Positions 1 through 14,100 are shown, counted from the stretch's first letter. The stretch: 64,000 bases of DNA from Anthopleura xanthogrammica (GCA_964019055.1 OZ025209.1:744001-808000); one strand, 5' to 3'. The notes: generated from the sequence alone by a model not told the origin. A program made the numbers and translations.

Positions 1-176
1 ATATATACCTCCAAAACAAATAAAGATATAGGACTCTATCCTAGGGCAAATAAAATTGAAAAAAATAATCGCTATCATCAACAGAATATTTCTTATCCAG
101 TAGGTTAAATAAAAGTTAAACTTTTAGCATTTCCTTTTTTAAGTTATTCTGTTTAGGTTTGGTTCAGTCACATTTC

Positions 177-3100
177 TTATTGAGATTTCTTTGATTCACC
201 ATTTTGTTCACCTTCTTGGACTTCTGTTTCTTTGGGCTTTTCTGTTGTCTCTTCCTCTGTGGGGTGGTCCTCATATCTTAAGAGTAAAGAAAAAAATCCA
301 TTTTAATACAATAGTTATGTCTGTAATACTGTATATATTAGATATCTGCCCCAGACGCAGGGATTTAAGGGTGGGGTAGTGGTAGTACACTCTTTTCTTT
401 TCCTTTTCATTCTTTCCTTTCACTGAGGTTATTTTCCAGGAAGCCAATAAAGATATTCCCACATGAAAATGGCTGTATAGGCACAGGAATTTCCTTATCA
501 CATAATCGGAATGAACTGTAAGTTTAATTGATGGAAGCCAAAATGCCAGACTTCTGTAGTCAGTTAAGTCATAGAAATATGAAAAGCACTGTAAATATTT
601 CTATTATTGTTTGACTTACTTGAACAAATCTTTGATCTCACCACGGGCAAGAGCAAGTGCGACAGGTGTTCCAACACAGGCTGGTACCAAGTACAACAGA
701 GCTGGCTGAGCTGCTTTGAACTTGTGCATGACAAGCACTGTTGTCACAAGGCCGACAAAGTATGCAATGAATGTGGCATAGAAGTATATGACATTTTTGC
801 TCCCCTTTCTGCTGAGAACGTTGGAAATAAAAATACATCCAGGAATTAATCCAGTTATAAGAAAAAACAATCTGAATGTAATGATATCTAAATAAGATGA
901 CGATCAACCAGTTTCCCATTGGATAAGAAAAATGTTGCATGCTGAGTTTTGGGGAGGGGAGACAAAAGCAGTAAGTTTTATGGATGCATGCAAATGAGAT
1001 GTAAATGAGACAACAAGCATTGCATCGACCTGATAGCCTCACTTGTATGATTCTTAAGACAATAGAATATCTCTTTGTGGGCTACTGTAATAACACAGGA
1101 AACTAATGGAAATGCAGATCTCGGATGTGGATTTAGTGTGGCAATTCAACCTTCCTTTGGGATTTTAAAAAATATGGAAAATATTGGACTAAAGTGAATG
1201 GTATATCTACTGTTTTTATTAATGGTAATACCTGTAATCAAAACGAAGTAGAAGCGCAATGAAGATTCCTATAAAAAAAAGAAAGAATATAATGAAACTT
1301 CAAGATGAATTACCAACTTTTCATGATGGATCCAATAGAAAATAATTAACTATTTTAACACCAATTTCATGTTATCTTTGCTATTATTGACAGACAATTT
1401 TTTTTACCTGGAATGACAATATCCCCCAATCCCAGCATGGCAAAATTAGAGGCTGATAATCCCTTCTCTAGAACATCCATAGGGAAAACCACTGGAAAAA
1501 AGAATGATCAGTAAATAAACATGCATTATAACAGAATAAATGTTACAAATAAATTAGTCTGTACTACTGAAGTCCTTGGACTAGCAGTAAATACACTCAA
1601 ACACTGTAGGGACAAGATTTTGTGGCCATTGTAAAGAGGTGGCCGTTATGGAGATGTTGCCATTGTAGATAGGTGGCCATTGTAGAGATGTGGTGTTGTG
1701 GAGGTTTCAGTTACAGTATATGTATGAACTCGTTAGTAATTGGGACAAAATTTCCTGGCCGCTGGGTAGAGGTGGCCATTGTGGGGAGGAGGCCATTAGT
1801 GGATGTTTGACTGTATGCAAGTCTTTTGGTTGGAAGGAGAGGAATGATAAAGTAATAAATATATAATAGTAATAATAAATACATTTAATAGGAGCTTCAA
1901 AGGACTTGGCAACAGTTACCATAACATCAGTACCAAATACCTGCAGGATAAAAGGATAAAAGTTTGTATTAGTATGGTACATTAGTACTTTGCATGGTTC
2001 TTATACTTAGTATATTACAGTGCTTCTGGAGTTTTGGCTTCCATCAATCAAACTATGACATGCTGAGTTCGATCATTCGGATCACCAGTGAAAACGAAAT
2101 TCCCATGCGAAAATTGCTTTTGAGAAGTTCTGTCCGCGACTTGACAGCCATTCTTTGGAATTTCTTCATCGCTTCTGAATGGAATAAACTCTGCTTGATT
2201 GACGGAAGCCAAAACCCAGAAGCCTGGAATTGGTAGGTCGCAGAATAATGAAAACTGCTGTAATGCTGAACAAATTTGTGAGAAGGGCAACTTAGGTATT
2301 ACAGTTAAACTCCTGTAACAGGGATAAGTTGGTTTATGCGAATGTGTTTCCATGGAAACAACATATTTAGGGACAATACAATGCACAATGAAAAAGATTG
2401 CACAGCAATTTTTTAGCTTTGCGCAAAATAGGTCAAACTAAATTTAATATAAATATTGAGAAGGGCTTACCCAGAATATATCATAGACAAAAAGACCTCC
2501 AAGAAGAATACAACCAGTGGTGACAGAGTTCAAGTGTAGGAGTTCTACTCCATTCAGTGAAAAGGCTAGACCAAAAATGTTGTTAGCAAGCCAATGCTAA
2601 AAGTAAAACAAAAAACAATCATATGAGAACACGAAATAATGTATACTGTACATAAAAAAAAAACATAGCACCAGAAATACTCCATCAGATGATGTGTGCC
2701 TCCTATGAACACTCTGGTCATGGCTTTAATCCTCGGACCAGCATTCAATTTGTGAGTTGCCACATCATCATTATCATCATGGCCATCATCATGATCAACA
2801 GTTGCTACATGTAATCATCATCATCATCACCATGATGAAGATGACCACGATGATGCTGATGATGATGATGATGACCATGATGATGATGCTTATGATGATG
2901 ATGATGATGACCATGATGATGATGATGATGATGCTGATGATGATGATGTCCATGATGATGATGCTGATGATGACAATGAATGTGGGTGATGTTACTGACA
3001 AAGATTATAATGATGACAATAATGATGATAACAATGATGGTTATAGTGATGTTGACACTGATGATGATACATGTGTATTATTTTTGGATATCATACTTTA

Positions 3101-5921
3101 AAATAATTGGCAATATTTGTTTCATTTTGGAGGTTTTTGATACTAACCTTTTTTAAAAGATACCAGACACCAAAGGCAGCTGAAGCACCAAGACAGAGAA
3201 GATCAATACGATCAAAATCCACATGAGACACCTCTGTGAGAAATCATGATACATACAAATATTAATGACTGACTGACTGAATGAATAAATGAACAAATGG
3301 ATGAATGAATGAGCGAGTGAGTGAATGAACTAATGAATGAATGATTGAATAGAATAAATGAATGAATGAATAAATGAACAAAGCAATGAACGAACGCGCA
3401 AACAAACGAATGGCTGAATGAATATATATATATGAATGAATGAACAAATGGATGAGTAAATGCATGAATGGATGAATGAATGAATAAATGAATGAATGGA
3501 TAAATGAATAATATATTCTACTTCTGACTCATATTCCAGATATCAAAGAAGTACAATTTTAATGCAACCAGATATGAATATAACCTAAGACAGTAGACTA
3601 TTCTCCAACAACCTACCCTTCTTCTCTTCCCCTTTGCCTTCTGTCAAATCAAAGGTGTACACTTGATTTGGGAAGAAAGATGGCAACAACAGCTCAATAG
3701 TTGGCCTTAAAGATAAAGTTAGTATAACTTTGTCAGTCAGTTAAAAAAAAGGGAAAATAATGACTGTATTTATTGAGTGTAGCACCTTCAAATTTTTCAC
3801 TACCCTGAAACCTCTGGGGCTGATCTAAGTCAGGGCATGGCTAACTCACAGATCTAACACTGAAACAACCTCTGAGCTGATCTAAGTCAGGGCATGGCTA
3901 ACTCACAGATCTAACACTGAAACAACCTCTGAGCTGATCTAAGTCAGGGCATGGCTAACTCACAGATCTAACACTGAAACAACCTCTGAGCTGATCTAAG
4001 TCAGGGCATGGCTAAGTCACAGATTGAACCCTGAAATAAACTCTAGGTTAATCAAAGTCAGGGCATGGCTAACTCCCATATTGATTTTGAATTCAACTTG
4101 ATGGTTTTGCGGAGGGAAGAAAACAGGAGAACCTAGAAAAACCCTTGAATCAAAGGAAAGACCTAACAAACCCTACAGTAGTTGTCGTAAGATGTTGAGG
4201 AATGGTTTGGTTTGGGAATGTACCTACTATTACTTCCTCACACAGTTGACTGGTGCTCAAACTACTGAGCAAACTGGAAAACAGTAAACTTCTATAGGAT
4301 ATACTGGCCAATAGCCGAAACATGTTCAACTCTATTACTTTCTTACATACCTGAGGAGATGAGTCAAAGCCAACACACCCAAGATAAAGAAGTAGAGAGT
4401 AAGAAGAAGATTCACATACTCTTTACTAAAAATCTGGACAAAGAAAAAAATTATATATTGTTATATCAACAACACACCAGTTTTGGATCTTCTGCTGCTC
4501 AGGGTTAAGTCTGGTTTTCACTAGCGACGCAAGCACAGTCGCAAGCACAAAACACAAGCAAAAATACTTTTTTCACAACGAAGTGCAAGCACAAGTATCA
4601 ATTTTTTTATCCTTGCACTTGTGCTTGTGTCGTAGTGAAAACCAGGCTTTACCATCAGTTATATGCATAGAATATTAATTTGTTCCAGTGAAGGTAGGGT
4701 AGTAGTTGTGCATTCTTTACTTTACAGATGGTATTTGTGAATATTTAGATGTTGAAATGAGGCTACAGCTGTAACCCTGAGTAACTGCAGAGTTCGTAAA
4801 TTTATTAAGGAACACACAGCATTATAAAAATTCAAGACAGTCTATTATTCAACTATTATATTTTTTATAATTTGATAAATATCTGAGAGAAAAAAGCAGA
4901 GTATCTTGTATATATTACTATGGGAAATCTTAAAATGAATTTATTAGTATAAAGTATTAGGATAACATTTTTTAAAAGATATTATTTTCATAGTTTAGAG
5001 GTACATCAACAAGATGAGAAAAGAAAAGGATAGAAAAGGAAATAAAAAAGATTGTATGGGCAATGAATAACTCCTTTGGCAGTCATAATTATAGATATAC
5101 AAACCCTTATAAAACATTACCATCAAAAAGGGATTTGATTGGCTTGAAAAACTTAAACAATTCCACGTGAATGGTGAATGCCAAAAATATATTGTTATAA
5201 TATGCCTTCAGAATCAAATGCCGCTGTTTATCCTTCATTAAACAAAAAATAATTGTTCCTGCTTCTTAATATTTCCTTTTAAACCTACATAGAATATTAT
5301 TTCACATCCTCAGGGTTGATTTTGGTAGCAAAAATCTCACAAAAATTGATAAATAATGATGGTAAAAGACAGAAAAACTCACTTTAAAGAAGATGTACAG
5401 ACCCAGTAGAGTACAACTGGCGATGATTGGAAACATAGCTGCATCCTTAGAAGTCATACTCTCAGGTTTTTCACCAGATTCCTACAAAACACAAAAAAAA
5501 CCTTATCAAATGGTCTGAACTCTTACGTGTCTTATCTACGATCCTTGGCATAAATTAAATTCAAGACCAAAGAAAACTCTTTTTCTCTCTATTTTCTTTA
5601 TATTAACGCTGTATTTGATATATAAATACAATACAAAATATATTAAACTGAACTGAAAGAGAGTTTATGAAGGTTTAAAGAAGAAAAAAGGTTTCGAGGA
5701 AGAAAGTGTGGGTTGAAACTACTAACCTTCTGTTGAATGACAGCCCTTACAGACCGAAAAGAACCGAAAAATATCGGTAAAAGAGCCATTATAATCAAAC
5801 CACAATAAGCAGTGACTAGTCCTTCAGGGGTAGCAGCAGCTCTACCAGTGGCATTTTTAGCCGTTTCGTTAGCGGCTGCTGTTATGTTTGCCAGAGTTTC
5901 GTTGACTACTGTGTCCGCCAT
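177..5921 (-). CDS. HM13: Signal peptide peptidase (minor histocompatibility antigen H13 type), 11 exons, complete
   Basis: Intramembrane aspartyl protease of the ER that cleaves leftover signal peptides and helps in ER-associated degradation. Exons in coding order (high to low coordinates): 5727-5921, 5383-5481, 4351-4433, 3617-3705, 3148-3233, 2471-2596, 1883-1940, 1408-1491, 1232-1268, 620-811, 177-276. They join in phase to 1149 nt, 382 residues (human about 377). Catalytic motifs are visible: YD at about residues 222-223, followed by IFWVFGTD, and GLGD ending near 269; the PAL motif lies in QPALLYLVPAC. The N-terminus carries four N-x-S/T sequons (NET, NIT, NET, NAT) before the first membrane segment, as expected for a glycosylated lumenal tail. 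The short last exon encodes a charged tail ending KKSQ, like the lysine-rich ER-retention tail of the family. The start sits in a YY1-like AAGATGGCG context. Introns hold triplet and TGAA microsatellites, a SINE and a MITE. Function is inferred from homology; the family call is very secure. Confidence 0.95.
2757..3090. repeat. ATG/ATC triplet microsatellite in HM13 intron 5
   Basis: Impure (GAT)n/(ATC)n array of about 330 bp. It gives Met-rich and Ile-rich spurious reading frames on the two strands. It lies between exon 5 (3148-3233) and exon 6 (2471-2596). Confidence 0.9.
3262..3515. repeat. (TGAA)n microsatellite in HM13 intron 4
   Basis: Imperfect tetranucleotide array, with TGAATGAA units and single-base variants across about 250 bp. 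No coding potential; the Ile/His/Ser-rich reading frame on the minus strand is an artefact. Confidence 0.85.
3803..4208 (-). mobile_element. tRNA-derived SINE, about 4.5 copies of the 57-bp tail module
   Basis: Minus-oriented member of the SINE family defined at 14840-15075. Between 3803 and about 4070 the 57-bp unit (containing GGGCATGGCTAACTCACAG) occurs about 4.5 times; the body and a degraded tRNA-like head follow. It sits in HM13 intron 3. Confidence 0.7.
4508..4648. mobile_element. 141-bp foldback MITE with TTA target duplication
   Basis: Terminal inverted repeats are AGTCTGGTTTTCACTA on the left and AGCCTGGTTTTCACTA on the right (reverse complement). They run on into GACGCAAGCAC-like subterminal repeats. 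TTA flanks both ends (4505-4507 and 4649-4651), the target duplication typical of PIF/Harbinger elements. No transposase, so non-autonomous. It lies in HM13 intron 2. Confidence 0.7.
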
Positions 5922-5925
5922 CTTG
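5915..5925 (-). promoter_or_regulatory. YY1-like site over the HM13 start codon
   Basis: On the minus strand the start context reads CAAGATGGCGG, a good match to the YY1 consensus, with the ATG inside it. YY1 sites over or near the start are common in TATA-less housekeeping promoters. The match is seen; function is inference. Confidence 0.45.
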
Positions 5926-8123
5926 TTCTTCCAAATGATGTTCTTTTGTTGCTAGAGTTCCGGCCTTCCCACAATACATTGGGGCTACACCTGTCTGGCT
6001 CCAATGAAGGAAGACCACGTAGACTTCCGGTTAGCTAGCTAGCGATATCTTTCTTTATTTCTCTCTTTTCTTTCTTTCTCTAATTTAGTTCTCTCTCTTC
6101 CTTGCTGTCTTTCTTCCTATTCTTCCATATTTTTCTTTCTTCATTCTTTCTTTTTTCTATTCGCAGTGGCTAATCGTGAATTCGTAGGGCACCCGTAAGC
6201 TGGCTTGAGTGAATTTTTTTTGTACGAAATGATGCGCCAACCCTGAGTAGTTGGTCTTACAAATTTTACAAGTGCCGTGCAATGGGCCTCTCGCCTAGTA
6301 TATTTCACTAGCCTAACCTGGAATGCGTTTTCTTTTTTTCTTTCCATTTCATTGTTCTTCCTTCCTTCCTTCCTTTCTTTACTATTTTGGCTTTTATCAT
6401 AGTTGCTTACGCATCTAATTGGAAGCCCAAAAAACAGAAACACAAAAATCTGGATATGGAAATTGTGCATTGTGACTTCGGTTTTCGCTTCGTTACCCAA
6501 TGTTTCTTGGATGAGTGGGAAAAATAAGACTTAATAAGATAAGCCGCAACAACGTGTAACGCAATCACAAGCTGAACAAGATTGCGTTACGTTTCCAGGA
6601 AATCGCCTCCCCTCCCCTCCGTCTTTATTTATTTTTGGCTAATTTCTTTTCAACAAATATTGGTAAGATTAGGTATTCCTAATCAAAATTATAATTTGAC
6701 ACATTAGAGTCGCTATTGCTGCTGTCAGTAGGTTCAGTCTAGCACAGAATTTTTTTTGCGGTGTTTTGCATTCTTCTGTTTTCCAGTTTGGATACTAGGC
6801 CAGTTTTAGTGTTACATCCAGTTTGACATCAAAAACAGCTCAAGAACCTTGCTCAGCTCTGCTCAGCTCAACAAATTCTGGGGTTAATTGGTATATTGAA
6901 TTTTTTTAAAGTTCAAAGCTTTTATAATGAATTTATGAATTTATGAGGAAGGTTCGATGTAATAAGATCAGTTCTTTATCTTTTTTCATGAAGTAAATAT
7001 ATTTACAAGAAAATGGGCGTAAACGGTCATAGGAAAGCAGATTTAGGATTAGTGTAAAGGAAAATATTTACAGCAACAAGGAAACGCATGTCACTTGGCC
7101 GGAAGAAAGCATTTTTCTCCTAAACAATTGTTCAAAGCGCTGTGTCTAGTGTTGATGAGTTCCTTATCCTTTTGCGATATCTTGTGTGATAATTGATGCG
7201 GTATTTTTTTTAAAAGCTAAAAGATTTCTCGGTTTTTGGGAAATTTTGCAATCAGCACTTATATGATACACCACCTGATATGATACACCCTCATTTGAGC
7301 CCTACAAAAAAAGAAAAAAATACTTCTAAGCCATTTATCGATATTTTGAGGTTCATAAAACAATTTAAAGTTAAGTTTATAGTCTTTAAAGAGAATAATT
7401 ACATGTTATTTCAAGTTTTAAATAATTAAGTTATTTGTAACACCTTTGTAAGACTTCTTTTATGGTCTTCATTCCAGTAATAACTGACTTTGATATTATG
7501 AATGGGTGAAGAAAATAAACGAAAAAATGGAATAAGAATGAAAAAAACCCAATGCAATAGGTAAGGCACGTTTCTTAAGCTCGTTTTATTTTTTATTTAT
7601 TTTTTCACTTCATTCAGCCAATTTTTTGTTTCCAACAGATTTTGACAATATTTTTTTCCTCAAAAGATTTTCAGCGCTCACTGTTGATAGTTATTCACGC
7701 TTATATTTTTCTTTTAATTTGATTTGCCTTCTTCTTTTTATCCTTTTATTTTAATACAGCAATAATTTTAACTTTCCGACTGACCTAATGTCATTTTCTG
7801 ACGGTGACAGCGCGCCGGGTCAGTTATGATCATGACCAGATTCAAAAAAAAAAAAAAAAAATCAAAGACGTGAATATTAATTTTCAAGAATTAAGAGAAC
7901 GTAAATTGGAAAAGTGCTGATAGTTTATGTGGGATTTAAATTTTATTTTAGTAAGTTTTTCTGTTTGGTTGAAGTGAACACTTAATAGTATTGCTAGCTA
8001 AGCACGTGACTTTAGAAGACAGCTGGTGTAGCCATACTGCAGGTAAACACCAACACCACTTCAGTTAGTGGTCGTTTCTCTCCGCAAGAAAATGAGGTGA
8101 AATCTCAAGCGATTCCCACGAAG
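5926..8123. other. Intergenic, HM13-PDE10A head-to-head promoter region
   Basis: About 2.2 kb between divergent start codons. It holds pyrimidine-rich tracts near 6050-6150, a short (TTCC)n near 6357-6380, AT-rich sequence and a 19-base A run near 7843-7861. The long minus-strand open frame at 6141-6500 is lysine-rich, low-complexity and matches nothing I recognise. No gene seen. Confidence 0.6.
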
Positions 8124-11100
8124 ATGTCTAGTCCTTCAAGGCAAATATCAAATCGACGTCTTCCCCCTCTTCCAAATAGTTCTCGAAGCAGTCCAATTCG
8201 AAGGATTCCGAGCGGTGGCAGCGTTAAAACTGCAAGTGCTTCTTCGAACTCCCGACACGGTCCTGCTAGCAACCATCAAGGGAGTCAAGTCAACAATCAT
8301 GGACACTACGATTTGAACGTTCCCTTCAGTGATGGACCGTTTAGACCTGCTTTGATTCAAGGAAAAGCGATAGAGCGACCGACTCCAGAAACACACGGTA
8401 AACCTTCCCTTAAATTTATCGATCTTGAACGAACCTTCGCCACTTGTTCATATTCTTGACAACGCGCGAAATTTATCTTTGAAGCCTCGAAAATGGTGTA
8501 ATTTTGAATCTTATTTATTCCCTGTAACCGCAAAATCATCCCAGGATTTGTTTTTCTCGTATTTAACGGTTTGTGAGTTTTAAGGATTTTCTTGATGTCA
8601 AGGGAAAGCCCTACAAAAGGTTGTAGTCATTGAGATATTGTGTATGGTGGTCTCTAGGGAAAAGATGAACTAATTCTTGAAATAACAATCAGCCATGAAT
8701 ATATCGATTTTTAGTGCTTAACTTATCTAACCTTTTAAAAAATGAGCCATTTATTTATTGAACCAACGATCTAGTTAATCGAACAGGGATTTATTTTATT
8801 TTAGAAGTTCAACTAGACGGTGAAAATGTTAGAAGTTATTTGGTTGCGAATCCAATGTTCTTAGACGAATTCGTCATGAAACATGTTGACCAAGACCGAC
8901 TCGAGCGATGGCTTATCAGAAAGACAAGGAAATTAAAGCAAAAGGGTCGTCATCCGTCTGCTGATCAAGAAAACAGCAAACAAAACGGTAAGAATAAGAT
9001 ATGAAGGATTGATTCGATGAAAGCCCGCTTGACAAATTAAACATCAAATGTAGGCAAGTTTTAATCTCAGTTTAAACCCGTTCATTTCATATAGGGCCTC
9101 TAAGCCACCGTCCGTCGCTGTCAAAATGGAAGGTAAGTTGAATAACCTTTTGAAAAATTATTTTTTCTGAAATTTTAAAACTCTGAATTTGAAAAAAATC
9201 TTCGATGGGATGTCCAAAGGCGGCATCGTTTTGACAGCTGGTTTCATCACCGGCGCTCAGAAAAGTCTTTAAACTTATTAGACGAACGATATATCTCATA
9301 CGTAACACCTGAGCGAAAAATTGTTTAATTAGAAAAATCTGAAGATGTTTGTGAACTTACTGCTGTTTTGAAGGCCATCTTTTCCTTACAGAAGAAAATA
9401 AATAATGTTAAACTTGGGAATTTTTTTGTAAGATTGCCAATTGTTAAAAAAATATTTTTGTTCATATTTCATGTTTTCATTCGATCCTGATTTCCCATTC
9501 ACGGTCCAACCTATAACATCACTCTAAGGGGTCCTCAAGAACAAACACTGTACTCTTCAATTGTTACGGATATGCTCTAAGAAATAAAAGATGAAACTTA
9601 AGTACCTTTATTCAAAAGCCAAATAATTTTCCATAACATTTATTTGTAAATTGGTTTTGTACATAACTTATATATATGCAAATTGATTACTTTTTTCCTA
9701 CAGAAAATTCATCTTGCTTTGTGTGAAATCTTCAGTGCTCTCATTATTTATGATTCAAATTCCACAAATTATAATCTACAGTTAAGAAATGTTTTTTTTT
9801 TGTTGTCTCTTTGGGGGTATTGTGGATATATTTTTTTATGGTTTTGAATGTTCTTTTGTTCATGCTTTAGAGTTTTTTTTTATCCTTTGTTTCCATTGTG
9901 CTTGAAATTATTTGGATTAATTTGTATTTTCTTTCAATTCTCCACATTCAGCTTTCTTTTTATCCTCTCTATTTCATTTCTCATTTATTTATTTCATTTT
10001 TTTTCAGTTTCTGTGTTTTTATCCTCCCATTTTATTTCCCACTTATGTATTTCATTTTTCAATTCCCTCCCACTCTTATCTTACCATTTTCAAATGATAA
10101 AAGAGATTTTTTTATTTTGACCAGACTTTTCCCATTTATCCATTCATTTAGTTTTTACTTTTTATTTTACATTTAATAAATAAAAGAGCTTTTTCCATGC
10201 TCTATTCAGTAATAAAGTACTGAGGAAGCGACGTAAGCATGCATGAAAGAACATGTAAAGAGAAGCATGAGCAGTAGGTGATTGCTTCTCACACTTCTTG
10301 AGACCTTTCGGCTCTTCAGCAAGTGCTTTAATTTATTCCTGAACAGAGCATGAAAAAAACAGTTTTGATTGTTTTATTATATAGAAAGAAAACATTTGTT
10401 GTAGTTTTTGATGCTGTTTTCGACAATTCTTTTCAAAGTTTGCTGCACATGGGTGGCATCAGCAACTGTGCTCCATTCACTAATAAAGCACAGTCCCCAA
10501 CCAATCATAGAGCACATAATACCTTGGCTATAAATATAATACTTTGTAATAACATGGAATTTATATTTTTCATTTTTTTCAGTTTTGTGTTCATAGTGAT
10601 AAGAAGAAAATGCTTGAGGAACTCACACATGACATACACACACAACCAAATAAACAAAAAGTTCTCCTTGAGCTGGCAAACTGCATCGCGTCAGGTAAAC
10701 CACCAGTAACTATTTTTCCCTATTACTAATATCTATGGCTATGCCACATTATATATTAATATGTAATATTGTTTTCAATAGCTTGCCATGCTGATGGTTT
10801 TGTTCTTTACTTGGTTGATTCTAATGGACAAGTGAGTTTAAGATTAAAATTATTATATAAGTTCCTGAATGTGAATTATTTATAACTATGAGTAAAGGAC
10901 AAATCAATAACACTAGGAATGTGTGTTTTTTTGTTACAGGACTTGTATATTCATAATCCCAGTCTACCAGAGGGGTAAGTATTATAATAGATTTTGGGAG
11001 AGAATGGAACTGGTTTAGATGAAGGCAGTGATGACATGGTGGTGATGGTGTTGTTAAGCTATGGATCGACACACAGTGCAATATTACACACAATGTAGCA

Positions 11101-14100
11101 AGCAATCAATGTTGTGAACCATGTCACATGACGCAATTTGTTGCATGCAATGTTGCTGAAGTAGAAAATGATCCTACTTCAGCAACATTGCCTGCAATAT
11201 TGTGTGCAATGTTGTACCATTGTCTGAGCCTTTAATAGTGTCTTGGTCAAATAACTATGAAAACAGGTGTAAAGGAGGATAAGTTGGGTCATCAAAAACT
11301 TATTTACCATTTTTTTTTTGAAACTCCTAATTTTAAAATGTCTATTGCTTATGTATTTTCTCCCTTTTTGGTTTATCTTGTAGGAAAACTTCTTCTCCTA
11401 TCAAGATTCAACCCAAATCAACAATAGCAGCATATGTTGCACATGCAATGAAACCAGTCAGGACAAATGATATATTAGGGGTAAGAAAATAAGAGGTCTA
11501 TCTTTTCTTAACTTAAACTTTTTTTCAACACCTGGGGTGGATCCAGGGGAGGGATGTAGGGGGGTGCGCACTCCCCTGGGATGACTTTGTGCCTCTTCTG
11601 CAGCTCTAGAGAGATCCAATATATAATAACTCTTCTCTTTCTTGGACAATATTCTTTTTGGTTCAGTGTTTTTCTTGTGTGGGTGCCTTCCAATGCTGTA
11701 CCCCTCCCTGAAGAAAATCCTGGATCTGCCCCTGAACACTTTTACATTCCAGTTCAATTATGAAATAAGGGCCACAGGTTTGTTAGCTACTGGCTATAAA
11801 GAATGTTACCCCTCACAATAATGTACAAATGATATATTTTCTGTATCTTTATCTTAAAGTGACTTTTTCCTTTGATCCGTAGGATGAGCGATTTCCCCAG
11901 GGAGTTGGTGTGGATGGTTAGTATGATCTTTTGTTAGCTTCCTTGTCCGAGTTCGTGATATATTTAGCTTTAGTAGCTGTGTACCAATTGATCCACCATA
12001 GTCGAGTGATCAATTGACTGTAATGTCAATTAACTTTGACTACTGGTAACTCCAGCTGACTACAAGTGGAAGACTGACCAATATCGATCTTCAGTCATAG
12101 TAGATTCATTGGCACTCAGCTGCTATAGCTACGATATTGGCAGCTTGGCTACTTTGAAAATGTCCACATTAAGAAATTCATGGTCATTTTTCTACCAATT
12201 TTTAGGTACTACAGCTCAGTCAGTTTTATGCCAGCCTATTGTTCAATCAAATGGTGACCTTGTAGGTATGTTACTAGTATTTATTCTTTGAAATAAATCT
12301 CCTCGCTTACCCCCTGGATCTTGAGTGGACTTATTATGAGGTCAGTGTGAACCCCTCCCCCCCCCAAGGATTGGCATTAAATTATTATATTTGGGATATA
12401 TTTGAAAAGGTGGTTCTTGCAGTTGTTGCTATATGTACAGACTACCTATCATAAATCAGTAACTGTAAAAGCTAAGTTTGTATAGGACTATATAACTTTG
12501 TGATATCTTTTAAGGAACAATTGAATTGACAAGGACTGTTGGTCGTGATCCATTTGACGAGGAAGATGAAGAGGTATTTGCCTTTCATTATATTATAGAA
12601 TCAGAGTGCAACTCTTGTCCCCTCCTTCCTTCCTTCATTTCTTCCTTCCTTCCTTCTTTCCATCCATCCTTCTTTCTGTCCTCCCTTCCTTCCTTCTTCA
12701 CTCCCTTGCTTCCTCCCTGTATCCATTATCTCTCCATCCACTCATTCATTTTTTATTTTTTTTAACAGATCGTAAACAGTTATCTTGTGTGGGGTGGAAT
12801 ATCCTTGTATTATGCTGAGGTATGTGCCTAATATAACTTTAAAAAGTAGGGGTTAAAGCGCACTTACCCCACCCCCCTCCCTTCTCTCCGAGTTCCCTTG
12901 TTCATGTCACATGTTCATGTCTTTAGCTTAATAACTTTTACATCACAGTGTCCATGAAATTGAAAATCATAAGCATTATTCAAGTACTGAAGTTGTTCTG
13001 CAGGGCTCGAAATAGAAAAGATAAATGGCCCGACAGTTTCTTATTTTCCACAGGATAAATAATTTTGGAGCAAAATTCCCCTGCTATTTTATTTTCCATT
13101 TGGCAGTTCAAAACGTTTTTAGCCTGACAGTAGTAAAACTTGACCTGCATTTTGGCCATTGGCAGGCCCCTATTTCAAGCCCTGTTCTGTAGTCCAAGAG
13201 TTCTTCTTTTCAAGGACATATCATATCTTCCAGCCAAGTTATTTCTTTCAAGTATATTTTCCAGATGATAAAGTACTTTAATGATCTATAATTAACCAAA
13301 ACGAATGTAACACTTTAGGAAGCATTTCTTGACTTCAAGTGTCAAGGTTTTTAAAAGCTTTGCATAGATTAATGCATAGAAAGTTTACAGATGTATTTTT
13401 CCCAGGTTTTGCCAAAGTACTCTTCGACTGAGCAAATAATTGGAAAATCTCCTTAGATCAAGCTATTATAATAAAGTTTTTTTTAGAATATTTCATGCTA
13501 TAACAGGAGTCACTGTGGTGAATTATAAGTAAAGTATTTTAGAAGCCAAACCAAGCTTAGAAAACCATGAAATTAATCTTAGCTCCTTGGTTAAAAAAAC
13601 AGACTTATTTTCATGAATTTTACTAAAAATTTGGCCTGGAAATGCTGCTGCAATATTGAGTTTCCAAAATTAATTTTTTCAACGAAATAATTTTATGTAC
13701 GAGTTAGAAAGATATATTGAATCGGTTTAATGAAAAGGAGCAGCCTTAAAGTGTTTTTATTCTAGAGGAAAGCAAATATTGACAGAAGCTTTCTTTCTGT
13801 GTGCTGTATGCATGGCAGGGTTGTTGAGGAACTGTGCTACAGTAAGTTTGGCATTCCACTTCAGTATTGACAGATTAAAATATATGTTTGCTAGCGTACT
13901 AAATTAGTTTTTTAATTTAATCAGACTTAAAGAAAAATATATTTAATTGGTTCTTCTTTTGAACTTTTCAAAATTAAAGAAAATGAAAAAAGGAGTTAGA
14001 ACTGAGTAAAAAAAGTATTTGTAAAAAAATTTACATAAATAAAAACCAATTGATCAAACAAACAAATGAAATATTCAAGTAAATGTGAGCTCAATCGTTT

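Larger units (their letters stand above)
10583..12819 (+). other. PDE10A: PDE10A exons 4-11, GAF-A region
   Basis: Small exons that together encode GAF-A, including [23 protein letters not shown] and [18 protein letters not shown]. They correspond to the human PDE10A blocks around KADGFALYF and QSVLCLPIV. Splice phases agree throughout. Confidence 0.85.

Noticed and set aside
638..1042. 134-residue minus-strand frame overlapping HM13 exon 10
   Set aside because: Wrong frame to exon 10; cysteine-rich shadow.
6141..6500. 119-residue minus-strand frame in the HM13-PDE10A spacer
   Set aside because: Lysine-rich, low-complexity, lies over pyrimidine tracts, no recognised domain and no splice partners.
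13767..13841. Possible extra PDE10A exon (acceptor TTCTAG, donor ACA|GTAAGT, peptide [12 protein letters not shown]...)
   Set aside because: It ends in phase 1 and forces an in-frame stop (CATGCATAA) in the next exon. Joining exon 11 directly to 14667 keeps the frame and restores the [11 protein letters not shown] match to PDE10A.
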